From Strigamia acuminata (taxonomy: Eukaryota; Arthropoda; Chilopoda; Geophilomorpha; Linotaeniidae), in assembly GCA_949358305.1 (NCBI GenBank), contig OX442317.1, positions 6,266,186-6,330,185 on the forward strand: 64,000 bases of DNA, in the 5' to 3' direction. Of the stretch, positions 1 to 10,404 are shown in pieces. How positions within the stretch are numbered: the first letter of the stretch is position 1; every line of letters starts with the position of its first letter. The notes beneath the pieces are model-generated. The model did no database searches, was not told the origin of the DNA, and was given only the letters and a program-made list of their open reading frames with translations. The position numbers and the translations under genes were made by a program.

Positions 1-134
1 AAAACTTTACATATTAATTGCAACAAAATCAAAAACTTGGATTTTTTTTCAACGTAAAAACGAGTTAAATGGAAAAGCGACCCGCAAACCATCACTCCGC
101 TGCAACTTCGTTGATAATGTATCTAAAAAAATGT

Positions 135-250
135 AAAAAATGCAATAATAAATTTTAAAAAAAGCAAAAATAAATTTAAAAACTGCAAAAATAAATTTTA
201 AAAAATGCAAAAATAAATTTAAAAACTGCAAAAATAAATTTTAAAAAGTA
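135..250. repeat. AT-rich tandem repeat, about 40-bp unit
   Basis: About three copies of a unit alternating 'actgcaaaaataaat' and 'atgcaaaaataaat' blocks. It lies in the GTF3C1 intron at the left edge and has no coding signal. Confidence 0.7.
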
Positions 251-290
251 AAATCGTGCAATATCGTACAAACATCTAGCAAATTTTTGA

Positions 291-365
291 AAATTCTTGC
301 AAAATTCTTGCAAATTCTTGCAAATTTCTTGCAAATTCTTGCAAATTCTTGCAAATTCTTGTACA
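291..365. repeat. Short tandem repeat, 10-11 bp unit
   Basis: Repeated 'cttgcaaatt' units with drift. It lies inside the intron that follows the third GTF3C1 exon, and on the minus strand it generates a spurious read-through ORF rich in ICKN residues. Confidence 0.8.
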
Positions 366-411
366 ATTCTTGCACTATCTTGCAATATCTCGCAAATTCT
401 GGCACTTTTAC

Positions 412-1201
412 CTGTTTTGTCACAAGTTTCGCAGCCACGAGTAACTTGCGTTGATAATGTAACGATTTCGGCGACTCCTTGAAAACGGCTAAACTTATTT
501 TTCCTTGAGTAACTTCCCCGTGGTACCGCGATCGTCCAATACGTTCGAGTATAACATATTGCATATCCGACAATTCGATCGATGGGTCGCAATACGGCCC
601 CAACAGAGCGTTTGTCCTAACATTTTGTTCGGCCACCAGCACTAATTTCTCCTTCCACCTCTCCATTGTTTGTTCCAAACTCAACTTCAACTTTCCACTT
701 TCATCCACAATTTCCTCCCTGACATTCGTCCGCGAATGAAAACTGCCGCAAGAACCTCGCGCTTTCGATTCATTTACAATCGAAATCGGATAAATATCTT
801 CCGATAAATTCACCTACAATTATAAATGTTTGTTTTAAATGCAAATTCCTTACATTTTACGATTCAATTTTACCGGTTCTGTTACGATTCCGACATCTAC
901 GTCCACATTTTCGTATCGGTCGAATAAAACCAAAGGGTTCCGTTCTTCGGCTAGTTCGTAAAATTCGATCTCGCGTCGAAGTGCGATTCGTTTCCATAAG
1001 AATTCTTTGGAATCTGCATCGAGGGCAATTGGAAATTTCGGTCTTTTTTCGAGCCGAATCCATAAACTCGGAATTGTGATACCTAAAACAAAATTTGCAA
1101 ACAAATGTTAAATTACTTTTTTTTTCGTTTATTTTTCTCTTACCATCTAAACCTTCCAACGCTATTTCGTCAACACAAGCCGACAAGAAATCGTAATCCA
1201 T
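412..1201 (-). CDS. GTF3C1: TFIIIC subunit 1 (TFIIIC220), N-terminal exons only
   Basis: Largest subunit of TFIIIC, which binds the B box of tRNA-type promoters and recruits TFIIIB for RNA polymerase III. Three exons are visible: 1144-1201, 874-1082 and 412-813, joining in frame to 223 residues. The start was chosen because MDYDFLSACVDEIALEGLDG matches the family N-terminus. Further family blocks follow: the LWIRLE region, EFLWKRIA, DRYENVDVDVGI, EDIYPI, SKARGSCGSF, and MQYVILERIGRSRYHGE followed by LHYQRK. Exon 2 must end at 874 (donor gtaaaa); a second donor 22 bp further on reads out of frame. Donor at 411/410 after ...LVTKQ. The family protein is around 2000 residues, so most of the gene lies beyond the left edge. 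The identification rests on recognised similarity, not on a search. Confidence 0.88.
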
Positions 1202-1466
1202 ATTTTCTTCCCGATCCCGTCCCACCGAACTCAAAAACACAACCAAAACAAAACGACTCCCCAGCCAAGACTAGCGGTGATTGCATGAACTATGGACTAG
1301 CGGATGCCTGCAATATGACTCTTCGGGAACCATGCTGTGGCTAGAACACTCGGTTATAGCCGCCAGATTCAAACACAAAACAATAATAAAAATCGTTAGC
1401 GGAAACCAGTTTAATCACACAGAATTTGTATAGAGCCAAAAATTAACAAAAATTGTATCTAATAAA

Positions 1467-2201
1467 TCATTTGCTCAATCTTTCTCCGATCGGTTTAGTA
1501 AAAGCACTGCATCTTTTCACCGACCGACCTTTCCCAACCGCATTTTCACTCCAAAATGTGACGCTTACCGACGAAGTAGGAACACCCTGAAAATATAAAA
1601 ACTAAACTAAACTGAAACAAATAAATAAATCAATCAATACCTGCGATTGAACATCCGGTTTTGGCTGAAAACCACCAGCGTTAAATTTCTCACCAGTTTC
1701 AGTACAATAATCAACCGCTAAATCCCCAGTGTCAGAATTAGCATTCTCCTCAAACTCCCTCCTAAAAACAACTCCACTTCACCACTAAATTACCAATGGC
1801 GGATCAATCTCAACTTACATTACTTTATCATACACAAATCTTTCATAAAGATCTTCCCTAATACCTAAAATTGAAATCAATAATTACATTTTGCCATTCA
1901 AATTCACTAAATTTACTCATTTTCTTCTTATGGTGCCAAGGTGTCGGAAAATCCTGTCGGTAAATGGTTCGGTATTCATCCAGATCCACGGGTTCCGCAC
2001 TTAACAGGCATTTATGGCCTCTCTTTAAATATTCAGGGTCGTTGTCGTCAATGTAACTAACTAATTCCTACAATCAACGCATTTAAATATCATCTTAAAG
2101 CCTCCAAGATGGTAAATTACAAATTATACCTCGAGAGCTCGAGTTCCTCCTCGGTAATACCCGATTTCCGCTATTCTCGGAGATTTTTTCTCGACGCTCA
2201 T
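1467..2201 (-). CDS. Unrecognised 169-residue protein, five exons
   Basis: Exons 2130-2201, 1917-2067, 1819-1864, 1641-1761 and 1467-1586 all have GT-AG borders and sum to 510 nt, exactly 170 codons with stop. The product starts MSVEKKSPRIAEIGYYRGG, passes through DLDEYRTIYRQDFPTPWHH and REFEENANSDTGD, and ends CSAFTKPIGERLSK. It has no signal peptide, membrane segment or obvious coiled coil. The tyrosine- and proline-rich short blocks and the terminal FTKPIGE are reminiscent of small ciliary microtubule-associated proteins, but I cannot name a family. It lies between GTF3C1 and INTS3 on the same strand, with about 265 bp to the GTF3C1 start. A possible early donor (gtaagc) within the last exon would truncate a clearly coding stretch, so it was not used. 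Confidence 0.72.
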
Positions 2202-2568
2202 AATTCAAATAAACCAGAAAACAAAGCAGAACACGAAAACGATCAAAACCCAAAACAATAAGCCACGAAATTAAACAAACAAATAAATAAAAAATTCGCC
2301 GCAAGAGCGCAAGCACAAAAAAAAGAAAAGCATTTTTCAATTTTCAAACGAGTAAAATTTATTTTCAATTTTAATATAAAAATAAAACAGCGATTAGTCG
2401 ACGCACTATCGTATATATATAAATACGGTAATCTAAAACTGAAACACGAGCAAAAGTGAATTATCAACACCAACCAATATGTGTTCCTATGAAAATGCTA
2501 AATCACATCAAATTAACAACATAAAAACAATAATTACGAAATACAGATTTACAGTCACAAATTAATCA

Positions 2569-5500
2569 CTAATCACTGTCAGAATCCATTTGTGCAGCTC
2601 TTTTCCTCTTTTTTGCGGGTCTCGGTTTTACAACTTCATCCTCCTAAAACAAAATTAAAATAAATAAAAATCCTCAAAAAAAAGAAGAATTAATTTCGAA
2701 TTTAATTCGCACCTCGCTGCTTTCGTCACTCAGATCCGAACACGCGGGTTGTTTATTCCTACTCCCAGCACTTTTATTCGTTTTTCGACTTCCCCTTAAT
2801 TTCGAATGTACAGCTCTACTTTCTTCCACATCTTCAGCCAAAGTGAACAAGTCGCTGTATTTAGTTTTAAGCGCTTCACTACTCGTCAGCTGAATTTGTT
2901 GCAACGCTTGCTGGACTATTTCTTGACTGAAAACTGAAAAAGGCTTCAATTAAATGAACAAAACACGAGGAAATATTATTACACGAAGTTTGTTTGCAGT
3001 TGTGCCTAAGTTGATCCAAATGAGCGAGCGTTTGTTCTATGTTGGGTGCTTGAGTCTTGTTTCCTTGCTGTCGTTTTCTCTTGTTGGGAGAAACGTTGGA
3101 TTTGTTGAGTTGCGATGCAATAAGTTCAGCCAACATTAGTTCGTGTTCCTGCGACCAATATTTCAAAACGGAAACGCCAAAAAAATCCTGTTGCTTCACT
3201 TCTCTGCACATTATGTGTTTGACAAGCTCGGCCGTTGGTCTAGAATTTTAAAAAACAAATTTGGGATTTTTGTTCGATGGAATTAATACCTACCACATAC
3301 TTCTCTTGCTTCAGTAGCAATAAAATACTCGTCAGTGCCTCCGCGTGTGCTAAAATTCATACATAAAGAAATATAAATTAATTTTCAATGAAAAATAAAA
3401 TAATTTTTTTCTGTAAAAAAATTTTACCGATGAATTCTAATTTCGGTAAAATAGGTAAAACGTAATCGACGGGAATATTATGTGCGGCAATCAGCTGCCA
3501 CAAGCAATATTGCTCGAATGTTTCCCATTCCAAACTTGCATCTAAAATTTTAAAAAAAAAAAAATTTAAAAATAAAATAAATTTAAACAAATTAAAACAA
3601 AAATACGAACTCAAAATAGACAGAAATGAATCCTTGCGAAACATGACTAAATTCCTCTGCAGAATGACGCAAACCAGTTCCTGCAACTGCCTCGAATCGA
3701 TGCACGAAACGATCAAATTAAGTAATTCCGGGCTTCCAATCGCGATATTCGGAAACTAAACAAAATAAACAAAAATAATAATAATCACTAATTTAAATAT
3801 AAAAAAAAAAATCATACGGTGCTATATATATCGGGAATGAGATAACAAAAAAGCCTGATATCGTCTTCCTGGCACAACTGTAAATCGTGCAACAAACACG
3901 GCTCCAATCCTTTTCCATCCAACGTTTTACAAAAATCTCGATAAGTGGACATCTTATTGTCGTTGATTTTACTCGCTTTGTGAAAATAGAGCAATTGGTA
4001 ACCCAGTTTTGATTGACGGTTATAAATCTCCGCGAGCAGCATTAAAATCGGTTGTCTTTCGGGGTCTTCTTCCGGCATTTGGCATAAATTGCGGAACATG
4101 ACGAACAAAGGTGTCCCGATCGAGTCCTCGATCGACCTAAAACCAAAATAAAAAATAAGAAAAATAAAAAAAAATAAAAAAATTTGAACTAACTCGTCAT
4201 CTATTTCTTCGGGGAACACTTTCTGTTCCAGTTGATTGCGAAGCAAAGCGCACAAACACGTGGCAACGGCGGAAGCGGTCACTTGGTCAAATTCTTCCTC
4301 TTGAATGACCGCTTGCACCAACTTCTCCATTATCTCGCAACGGGATTCATTGTCGCTGCAAAAATCCAAGCAAATAAAACACAATTTACTCAAATACAAC
4401 GGACAAACTGTTTACTTCTCGCCTTGCAGTTGCAAAATGTATTTCTTCACGTCATCCTCCAACTGTTCGACGTACTCGGAGATGTCCACCAACTCGTTTT
4501 TCGGCGTTTCCTTAATGGGTTTGAATTTCATTTCCCGGAGACGAACTTTTGCTGTTAAATAAAAGAAATTAAGCAAAAATCAAACAAAAATAATCGATTA
4601 ATCAAATCAACCTAATGGAATGTCATCTTCATCATCACTGAATTCTGGGCCATCTTTCATCAACATTGTTTCAGAATGCTGAGCGTCGTCAATTATATCC
4701 ACAACATCGCGTTGAGACGTAGCGGAGTCCTCCAACTTGACCACTTCAATATTTGAACAAAAATCGGAAAATGTTTCTCTTATCATCAGCCTAAGTTCTT
4801 TATCGAGCTTTGTACTGTCGAAAAGCGGAGAGAGAGAACTGTAAAACATCCAACGAACAAAAATAAATCAATTAATTCATTAAAAAACCAAAAAAAGAAA
4901 ACCGAGCGCAAAACTAACGGTAAAACTCTCTTTTCCAGGATTTGCTTCAAAGAGATATAAATTCCTTGCTGCACTTTTTCCACCAGAGCTGGACAAAAAT
5001 TCGGAATAATCTAAAATTTAAAAAAACTATAATATTTGTATATACCGTAATTATTTAATTTTTAAATACCCTGCATAGAAAATCGAGTAACGTTGCCGTA
5101 ATCGCAGGATGTGTTCTCATCGAGTGATGCATAACTAAAATCGCCGGTTCGATATTCATAATATTGTCCACCTCCGGATCGTAAAAAAGCCAGTCGTAGA
5201 ACAAAGACAGTTTGGCATTGGACGCTGCTACGTTCGACGTGCAAGTCGTCAACAACCAGCCAATAACGGCCCAACGCGGAATAATATCCGAACACAAAAG
5301 TTCATTAGTTGGATGTATCACATTGATGATGAAACGAATTAAATCGCATCGTAGTGACTGACTTTCCGGTGTCGATAAATACTAAAAAAAAAAAAAAAAT
5401 TAAAAAAATTAAAAAATTAAAAAATTAAAAAATTAAAAAATTAAAACGTAATCCGGCACCTGTTTCTGAAACCAATCTTGATATCGTTTGTGCTGTCCAA

Positions 5501-7032
5501 ATCGCACCTGGGACGCTAAAAAGCACACTTTTTTCTCCATGTCTGGCGTGAGACGTGATAAAAGAAAGCGCCTAGAAGTTCTCCTGGACATCAGGTTATG
5601 TAATCCTTTAAAATAAAAATTTTCAGTCATTTTTTTTTAAAAACTTATCGTCCAAAATTACCCGTGAAACCAGGACAGAGTGATGATGGATTGTGCAAGA
5701 TGTCTTTCCATAGTTTGTCGAATTCGGGAACACGCGCCACGTTCTGCAGAAGTCGAACCAAATCCCTGCCAATGATCATGCATTCCGAGAACTAGAATAA
5801 AAAGAAAATCAAACTATTAATTCGAGCTTTAGTCTATTTAATATTTCGAATACTTTTTCTCGTATGAGGGAAATGGTCAAATCCACTTCTCTCTGGCGTA
5901 AAGTGGACAACGCCGGACTACCGTGGTCGACTATTAGCCGCAAATACGTGTAGACAACCGTTGCAGAAAGAAATGAAAATTTATCCAACCAATTCCTAAA
6001 CAAATATATATTATTATAAATTTTTTAATTTGATTTGGAACTCCGTGCCTGTGTTCCACGAAGATGTCGAGCATGCTTTCAGCGAGCCAAACATTCTTCT
6101 GCGACACATCTCCACCGGCAATTTGTCGCAAGATGTTTTGACAACATCCGTCAACTCCCACCACATTGTTTTTGATCAGTTCTTTCAGCAGCCAAATAAT
6201 CTGAAATTTATTAAACAATATTAAATATTAAACAATTCAATCAATATCCAGTAATTGCTCTCAGTAAATGCTCTAAAAGTAAATTTTTGCAGATAATAAG
6301 TGCAGTTTTCACATTAAAAAGTGTATTTTTTTACTTGAAAAATGCATTTTTCACATAAAAAGTGTATTTTTTTACTTGAAAAATGCATTTTTTACATAAA
6401 AAGTGTATTTTTTTACTTGAAAAATGCATTTTTCACATAAAAAGTGTATTTTTTTACTTGAAAAATGCATTTTTCACATAAAAAATGTATTTTTTTACTT
6501 GAAAAATGCATTTTTCATTCTCAATTTGCTAATTTCACCTGAGATCTTGCTGAATCTTGCAGTTTAGTGTATCTGTCTAAGATCAACTGATTCAATCGTG
6601 TAAAAATCAGAACTAAACCGTCTCTTGAAATAAAAGTCAGATCGCGATAATACTAGAAAAACAAAGCAAATTCATTGCATTTTTTAAAAATAATTACAAC
6701 TTTAATCTTAATACCCGAGCAGCTGCTTGTGGTTCTGATAAAATTCCCACAAGAAGTCCGAGAGAAATTTCTTCGTGCGTTTGCGAGTCTTTGCTCACCG
6801 CCCCGTTCAACGTGTCGTGCGCTTCATTGTCGGATAAGCCCGATATCAAATTTTTGAATGCGAAATAGAATCTTTCCAATTTCTGAAATAAATTCCAAAT
6901 ATAAATATAAATCAAAACTAAAACTCAAAAGTCAATTTTTTTTTCAAATTTCTTTTATACCTCGTCGCCTTCTTCTTTGCTTTCAACAGCACTGCTCGAG
7001 AATAACCTGCAGGTATGCTTCGATTGCTCCAT
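2569..7032 (-). CDS. INTS3: Integrator complex subunit 3
   Basis: Subunit of Integrator, which cleaves snRNA and paused mRNA transcripts; INTS3 also belongs to the SOSS DNA-repair complex. There are 19 exons: 6961-7032, 6715-6882, 6539-6652, 6049-6200, 5854-5995, about 5662-5791, 5460-5605, 5070-5381, 4919-5010, 4612-4838, 4416-4551, 4194-4355, 3818-4136, 3611-3755, 3428-3541, 3301-3349, 2983-3239, 2713-2933 and 2569-2643. They sum to about 1010 residues, close to the vertebrate length. Family hallmarks include [21 protein letters not shown], the [20 protein letters not shown] block, [26 protein letters not shown]-type helices, [19 protein letters not shown] and NLVMFRKDS. The C-terminus is basic then acidic ([14 protein letters not shown]), as in orthologues. 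Intron 4 uses a GC donor (see findings). Exon 6 borders are uncertain by 1 bp. Confidence 0.95.
6305..6520. repeat. Minisatellite in INTS3 intron 3
   Basis: About five tandem copies of a 41-42 bp unit containing 'aaaaagtgtatttttttact' and 'tgaaaaatgcattttt', nearly identical to one another. Wholly intronic. Confidence 0.85.
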
Positions 7033-7429
7033 TTGACTATTCAACGTCTTCCGCAACTGATAATATTACTACTATTTACGTTTTCGTGTATTTTATTGCA
7101 CGCGCTTTCGCCATAACTTTTTCATCAACAGAAGTCAAAATGCCACACGGTTGCCATCTAGTGTTAAAAAGTTTAAGATATTAACAAATTATCAAAATAT
7201 TAAAAACATTGAATTCGCAAATAGACAAATAAAATTACCGAAACAATAAATTAAAAATAATAATTTTTTTTTTCTGAAACAATTTCAATGAAATAACCAC
7301 AGGTATTACATCACTGTGATACCATCGCGATCTGATGCAATAGCGGAAAGAAATTGAACTATATATACGCTCAATCGTGCGGTAACGTGTCATCATTTGC
7401 AGTCGATTCCAGGCGATCGGGTCGAAAAA
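7033..7429. promoter_or_regulatory. Bidirectional promoter region INTS3 / NARS1
   Basis: Only 397 bp separate the two divergent start codons. A 'tatatata' lies near 7361 on the NARS1 side. On the INTS3 side is a CTCF-like motif (minus strand, cactagatggcaac, about 7150-7164). Promoter function is inferred from the head-to-head arrangement. Confidence 0.55.
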
Positions 7430-9690
7430 ATGTCACTATATATTTCTGAAAAAAACGGCGACGATACTACTGGTGATGGATCGAAGGATAAACCACTGAA
7501 AACACTCCTAGAAGTGAGTTATCTCTGTACACTCACGAAAACGAACTATCCCATTGACATTATTTACTTGTGTTGCAGGCCATGCGGCGAGCCGGTAAAG
7601 AGCCATTTCCTCCATTCGAAGTGTACAAACCGACCGAAAATGACCAAGAAGTATATTAAAAACATAAATAAAAAATCACAACATATAGTGACGACCTATT
7701 TTCATTATTTTTCAGGATTGGGTGCCAGCATCACAATCCCAAATGAAAAAAGTGAAGAAAATGTGGCAGCGCGAAGAATATAAGAAGCTGGATAACTTGA
7801 AAAAAATCGAGGAAGACGGTCAAAGGCGTGTGAAGAACATCGACGACGCCAAGAAGATAAAAATGATTAAGGAACCTGGCTTAGACGAATCGAAACAGAT
7901 AAAAATCCGCGATAGTGTGCGCTCGCGAGGGGAAAATGTTAAAATATGCGGATGGGTGCATCACATTAGACGCCAGGGTAACTAAAATTGACGTAAATTA
8001 ATTTAATTTTTAATGATTAAATTTTTCAGCAAAAGCGTTCTGGTTTGTCGTTCTTCGTGACGGCACTGGCTTCCTTCAATGTGTAATGACCAACCTGCAG
8101 TGCCAAACGTACGAAGCGCTATTGTTGGCTACGGAGTCGTCAATATGTGTTTACGGTGTCATTAAAGAACTACCGGAAGGGAAAACGGTGTGTTTGTTTG
8201 TAGAAAAGCTTTTTAAAAGATGTGGGGATTAATTTATTGATATTTTTCAGGCTTACGATGGACACGAATTGTCGGTTTCTTATTGGGAATTGATCGGCGC
8301 AGCTCCAGCTGGTGGCTCGGATACGCTTTTGAATGAAGAAGCGAATGTGGATGTGCAGTTGGATAACAGGCACATGAGTATCCGAGGAGAAAATGTAAAA
8401 TAATCTTTTTTAAAAAATATATATATTTTATAATATTTTTATTATTATTTTTTATAGACAGCGAAAATTTTGAAACTTCGATCGGTTGTTGTTCAAGCGT
8501 TTCGCGAACACTATTTCCACGAAGGATATTTCGAAGTATTAATTATCAAAAAGAAATTTCAATTTGATGTTTTAACATTTTTTAAAATTTTAAAACAAGG
8601 TTACTCCTCCGACATTAGTGCAAACTCAAGTTGAAGGCGGTTCCACGCTATTTAAATTGGATTATTTCGGCGAAGAAGCATTTTTAACCCAAAGTTCGCA
8701 ACTGTATTTAGAAACTGCTCTTCCAGCCGTCGGAGATGTCTTTTGCGTCGCTCAGTCGTATCGAGCCGAACAGTCGAGAACTCGGCGTCATTTGGCGGAG
8801 TAAAACCAACAAATCTTAATTTATGCACACAAAAAACTAATTTAAAACAAAAATGTATACAGATACACTCACGTTGAAGCCGAATGTCCGTTCATTACGT
8901 TCAACGACCTTCTGGACAGATTGGAATTTCTCATTTGCGATGTCGTCGATCGAGTCCTGAAGTCGCCTTACGGATCTTTAGTTTACGATTTGAATCCCGT
9001 GCGTAAATTGCCAATTTCTAATTAACTTTTCCTAAAATATATAAATATTTAGGACTTCAAACCACCCAAACGTCCTTTCAAGCGCATGGACTATTCGGAA
9101 GCGATTAAATACCTAACCGATCACGAAATTAAGAAAGAAGACGACACTTACTACAAATTTGGAGAAGTATAAAAATAATAACAGAAGAAAAAAATTATTT
9201 AACTCGAATTTTGTCACTTTTCGTACCCAGGACATTCCAGAAATGCCGGAGCGGAAAATGACGGACGAAATTAACGAACCCATCATGTTATGTCGCTTTC
9301 CCGCGGAAATCAAGGCTTTTTACATGCAGAAATGCGTCGAAGACAAACGATTGACCGAATCGGTGGACGTTCTTCTTCCCGGAGTTGGAGAAATTGTCGG
9401 CGGTTCCATGAGGATTTGGGATGCCGACGAGTTGCTCGAAGGTTACAAGCGGGAACAGATCGATCCTACGCCCTACTATTGGTACACGGACCAGGTAAAT
9501 TGTCACTACATTGAATAAAACGAGGTGTAATTAATGAATTATTTTACTCTTGTGTCAGAGAAAATACGGTTCGTGTCCTCACGGTGGCTACGGGCTGGGA
9601 CTGGAGCGATTTCTTACGTGGTTACTCAACAGACACCACATACGGGATGTTTGCCTGTACCCACGCTTCCTGGAGCGATGTAGACCGTAG
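7430..9690 (+). CDS. NARS1: Asparaginyl-tRNA synthetase, cytosolic
   Basis: Class IIb synthetase that charges tRNA-Asn with asparagine in the cytosol. Eleven exons: 7430-7513, 7579-7650, 7716-7977, 8030-8187, 8251-8394, 8458-8535, 8600-8799, 8863-8998, 9053-9166, 9231-9494 and 9559-9690. They sum to 547 residues, one fewer than the human enzyme. The start at 7430 gives [20 protein letters not shown], matching the eukaryotic N-terminal extension; an upstream in-frame Met at 7397 has no family support. The OB-fold anticodon-binding domain spans roughly residues 120-215 ([29 protein letters not shown]). The catalytic core carries [13 protein letters not shown], the motif 2 region ([20 protein letters not shown]) and motif 3 [13 protein letters not shown]. 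It ends PRFLERCRP, as in orthologues. No organelle-targeting peptide is seen. Confidence 0.97.
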
Positions 9691-10404
9691 AATTTGATGG
9701 AAACAAACGTTTTTTTAATGAAAGAAAAAATTGTAATGAGAAGAAGAGTTCCGGGTTTCTTTAAACGAAATAAATCGTTATCGCGTGTGAACATCTTTCA
9801 TTTTATTTATTTACGTTTTAATTATAATGTTGCTGTAGGAGGGTTTGTTTATCTTTGGTGCGCTTCGCAACACAATCGATATTTTGGCCCAAAAACGATT
9901 AAAAATGTCCGCACCACTGACCCAATAACTTTCCTAACATTTTTTATCCCGAGCCCGCAATTACCACGAAAATTGATTTTGTTTCTATGGAAAATAATTT
10001 TATTATTTTAAAACAACAACAATTTCCACCGCAAAATAAAATAAGAGCAAATACTTAAAACTTTCACAAATTTTCCAATATTTTTTGCAAGCGAGCAATT
10101 ATTGATAGTGGACACTCATGTACGTCCTCCATAAACACGCTAGTAACAATAACAAACAACTTTTTAAGAAAAAATAAAAAAAAAGACAATTTATTGAATA
10201 TTTTTTTGTTTTTTAGCGGTAAAAACTTCCAAGGTCGCATGATTGATCTTACGAAATGACTTGTTGCCTCTCTTAAATGTGTCAACAATGGACACAGTCG
10301 TCAACGTTCAGATCAATTTGGAGATAGGAGGAGCTGGTGGATCAATAGCCAGGTGACAGACCCATATAAATATTAGTTGTTTGCAAGTGTGTTTCACCAC
10401 AATA
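9691..10404 (+). other. Intergenic, NARS1 3' side and IR1 promoter side
   Basis: AT-rich with no ORF of note. A poly(A) signal aataaa at 9769-9774 suits NARS1. A 'tataaat' box near 10365 lies about 40 bp before the first IR start codon, implying a very short 5' UTR. Nothing else is visible. Confidence 0.6.
9769..9774 (+). terminator. Poly(A) signal of NARS1
   Basis: aataaa 79 bp after the stop codon, the first canonical signal downstream. Confidence 0.6.

Noticed and set aside
7397-7429. Upstream in-frame Met for NARS1
   Set aside because: Adds residues with no similarity to the family N-terminus; 7430 fits orthologues.
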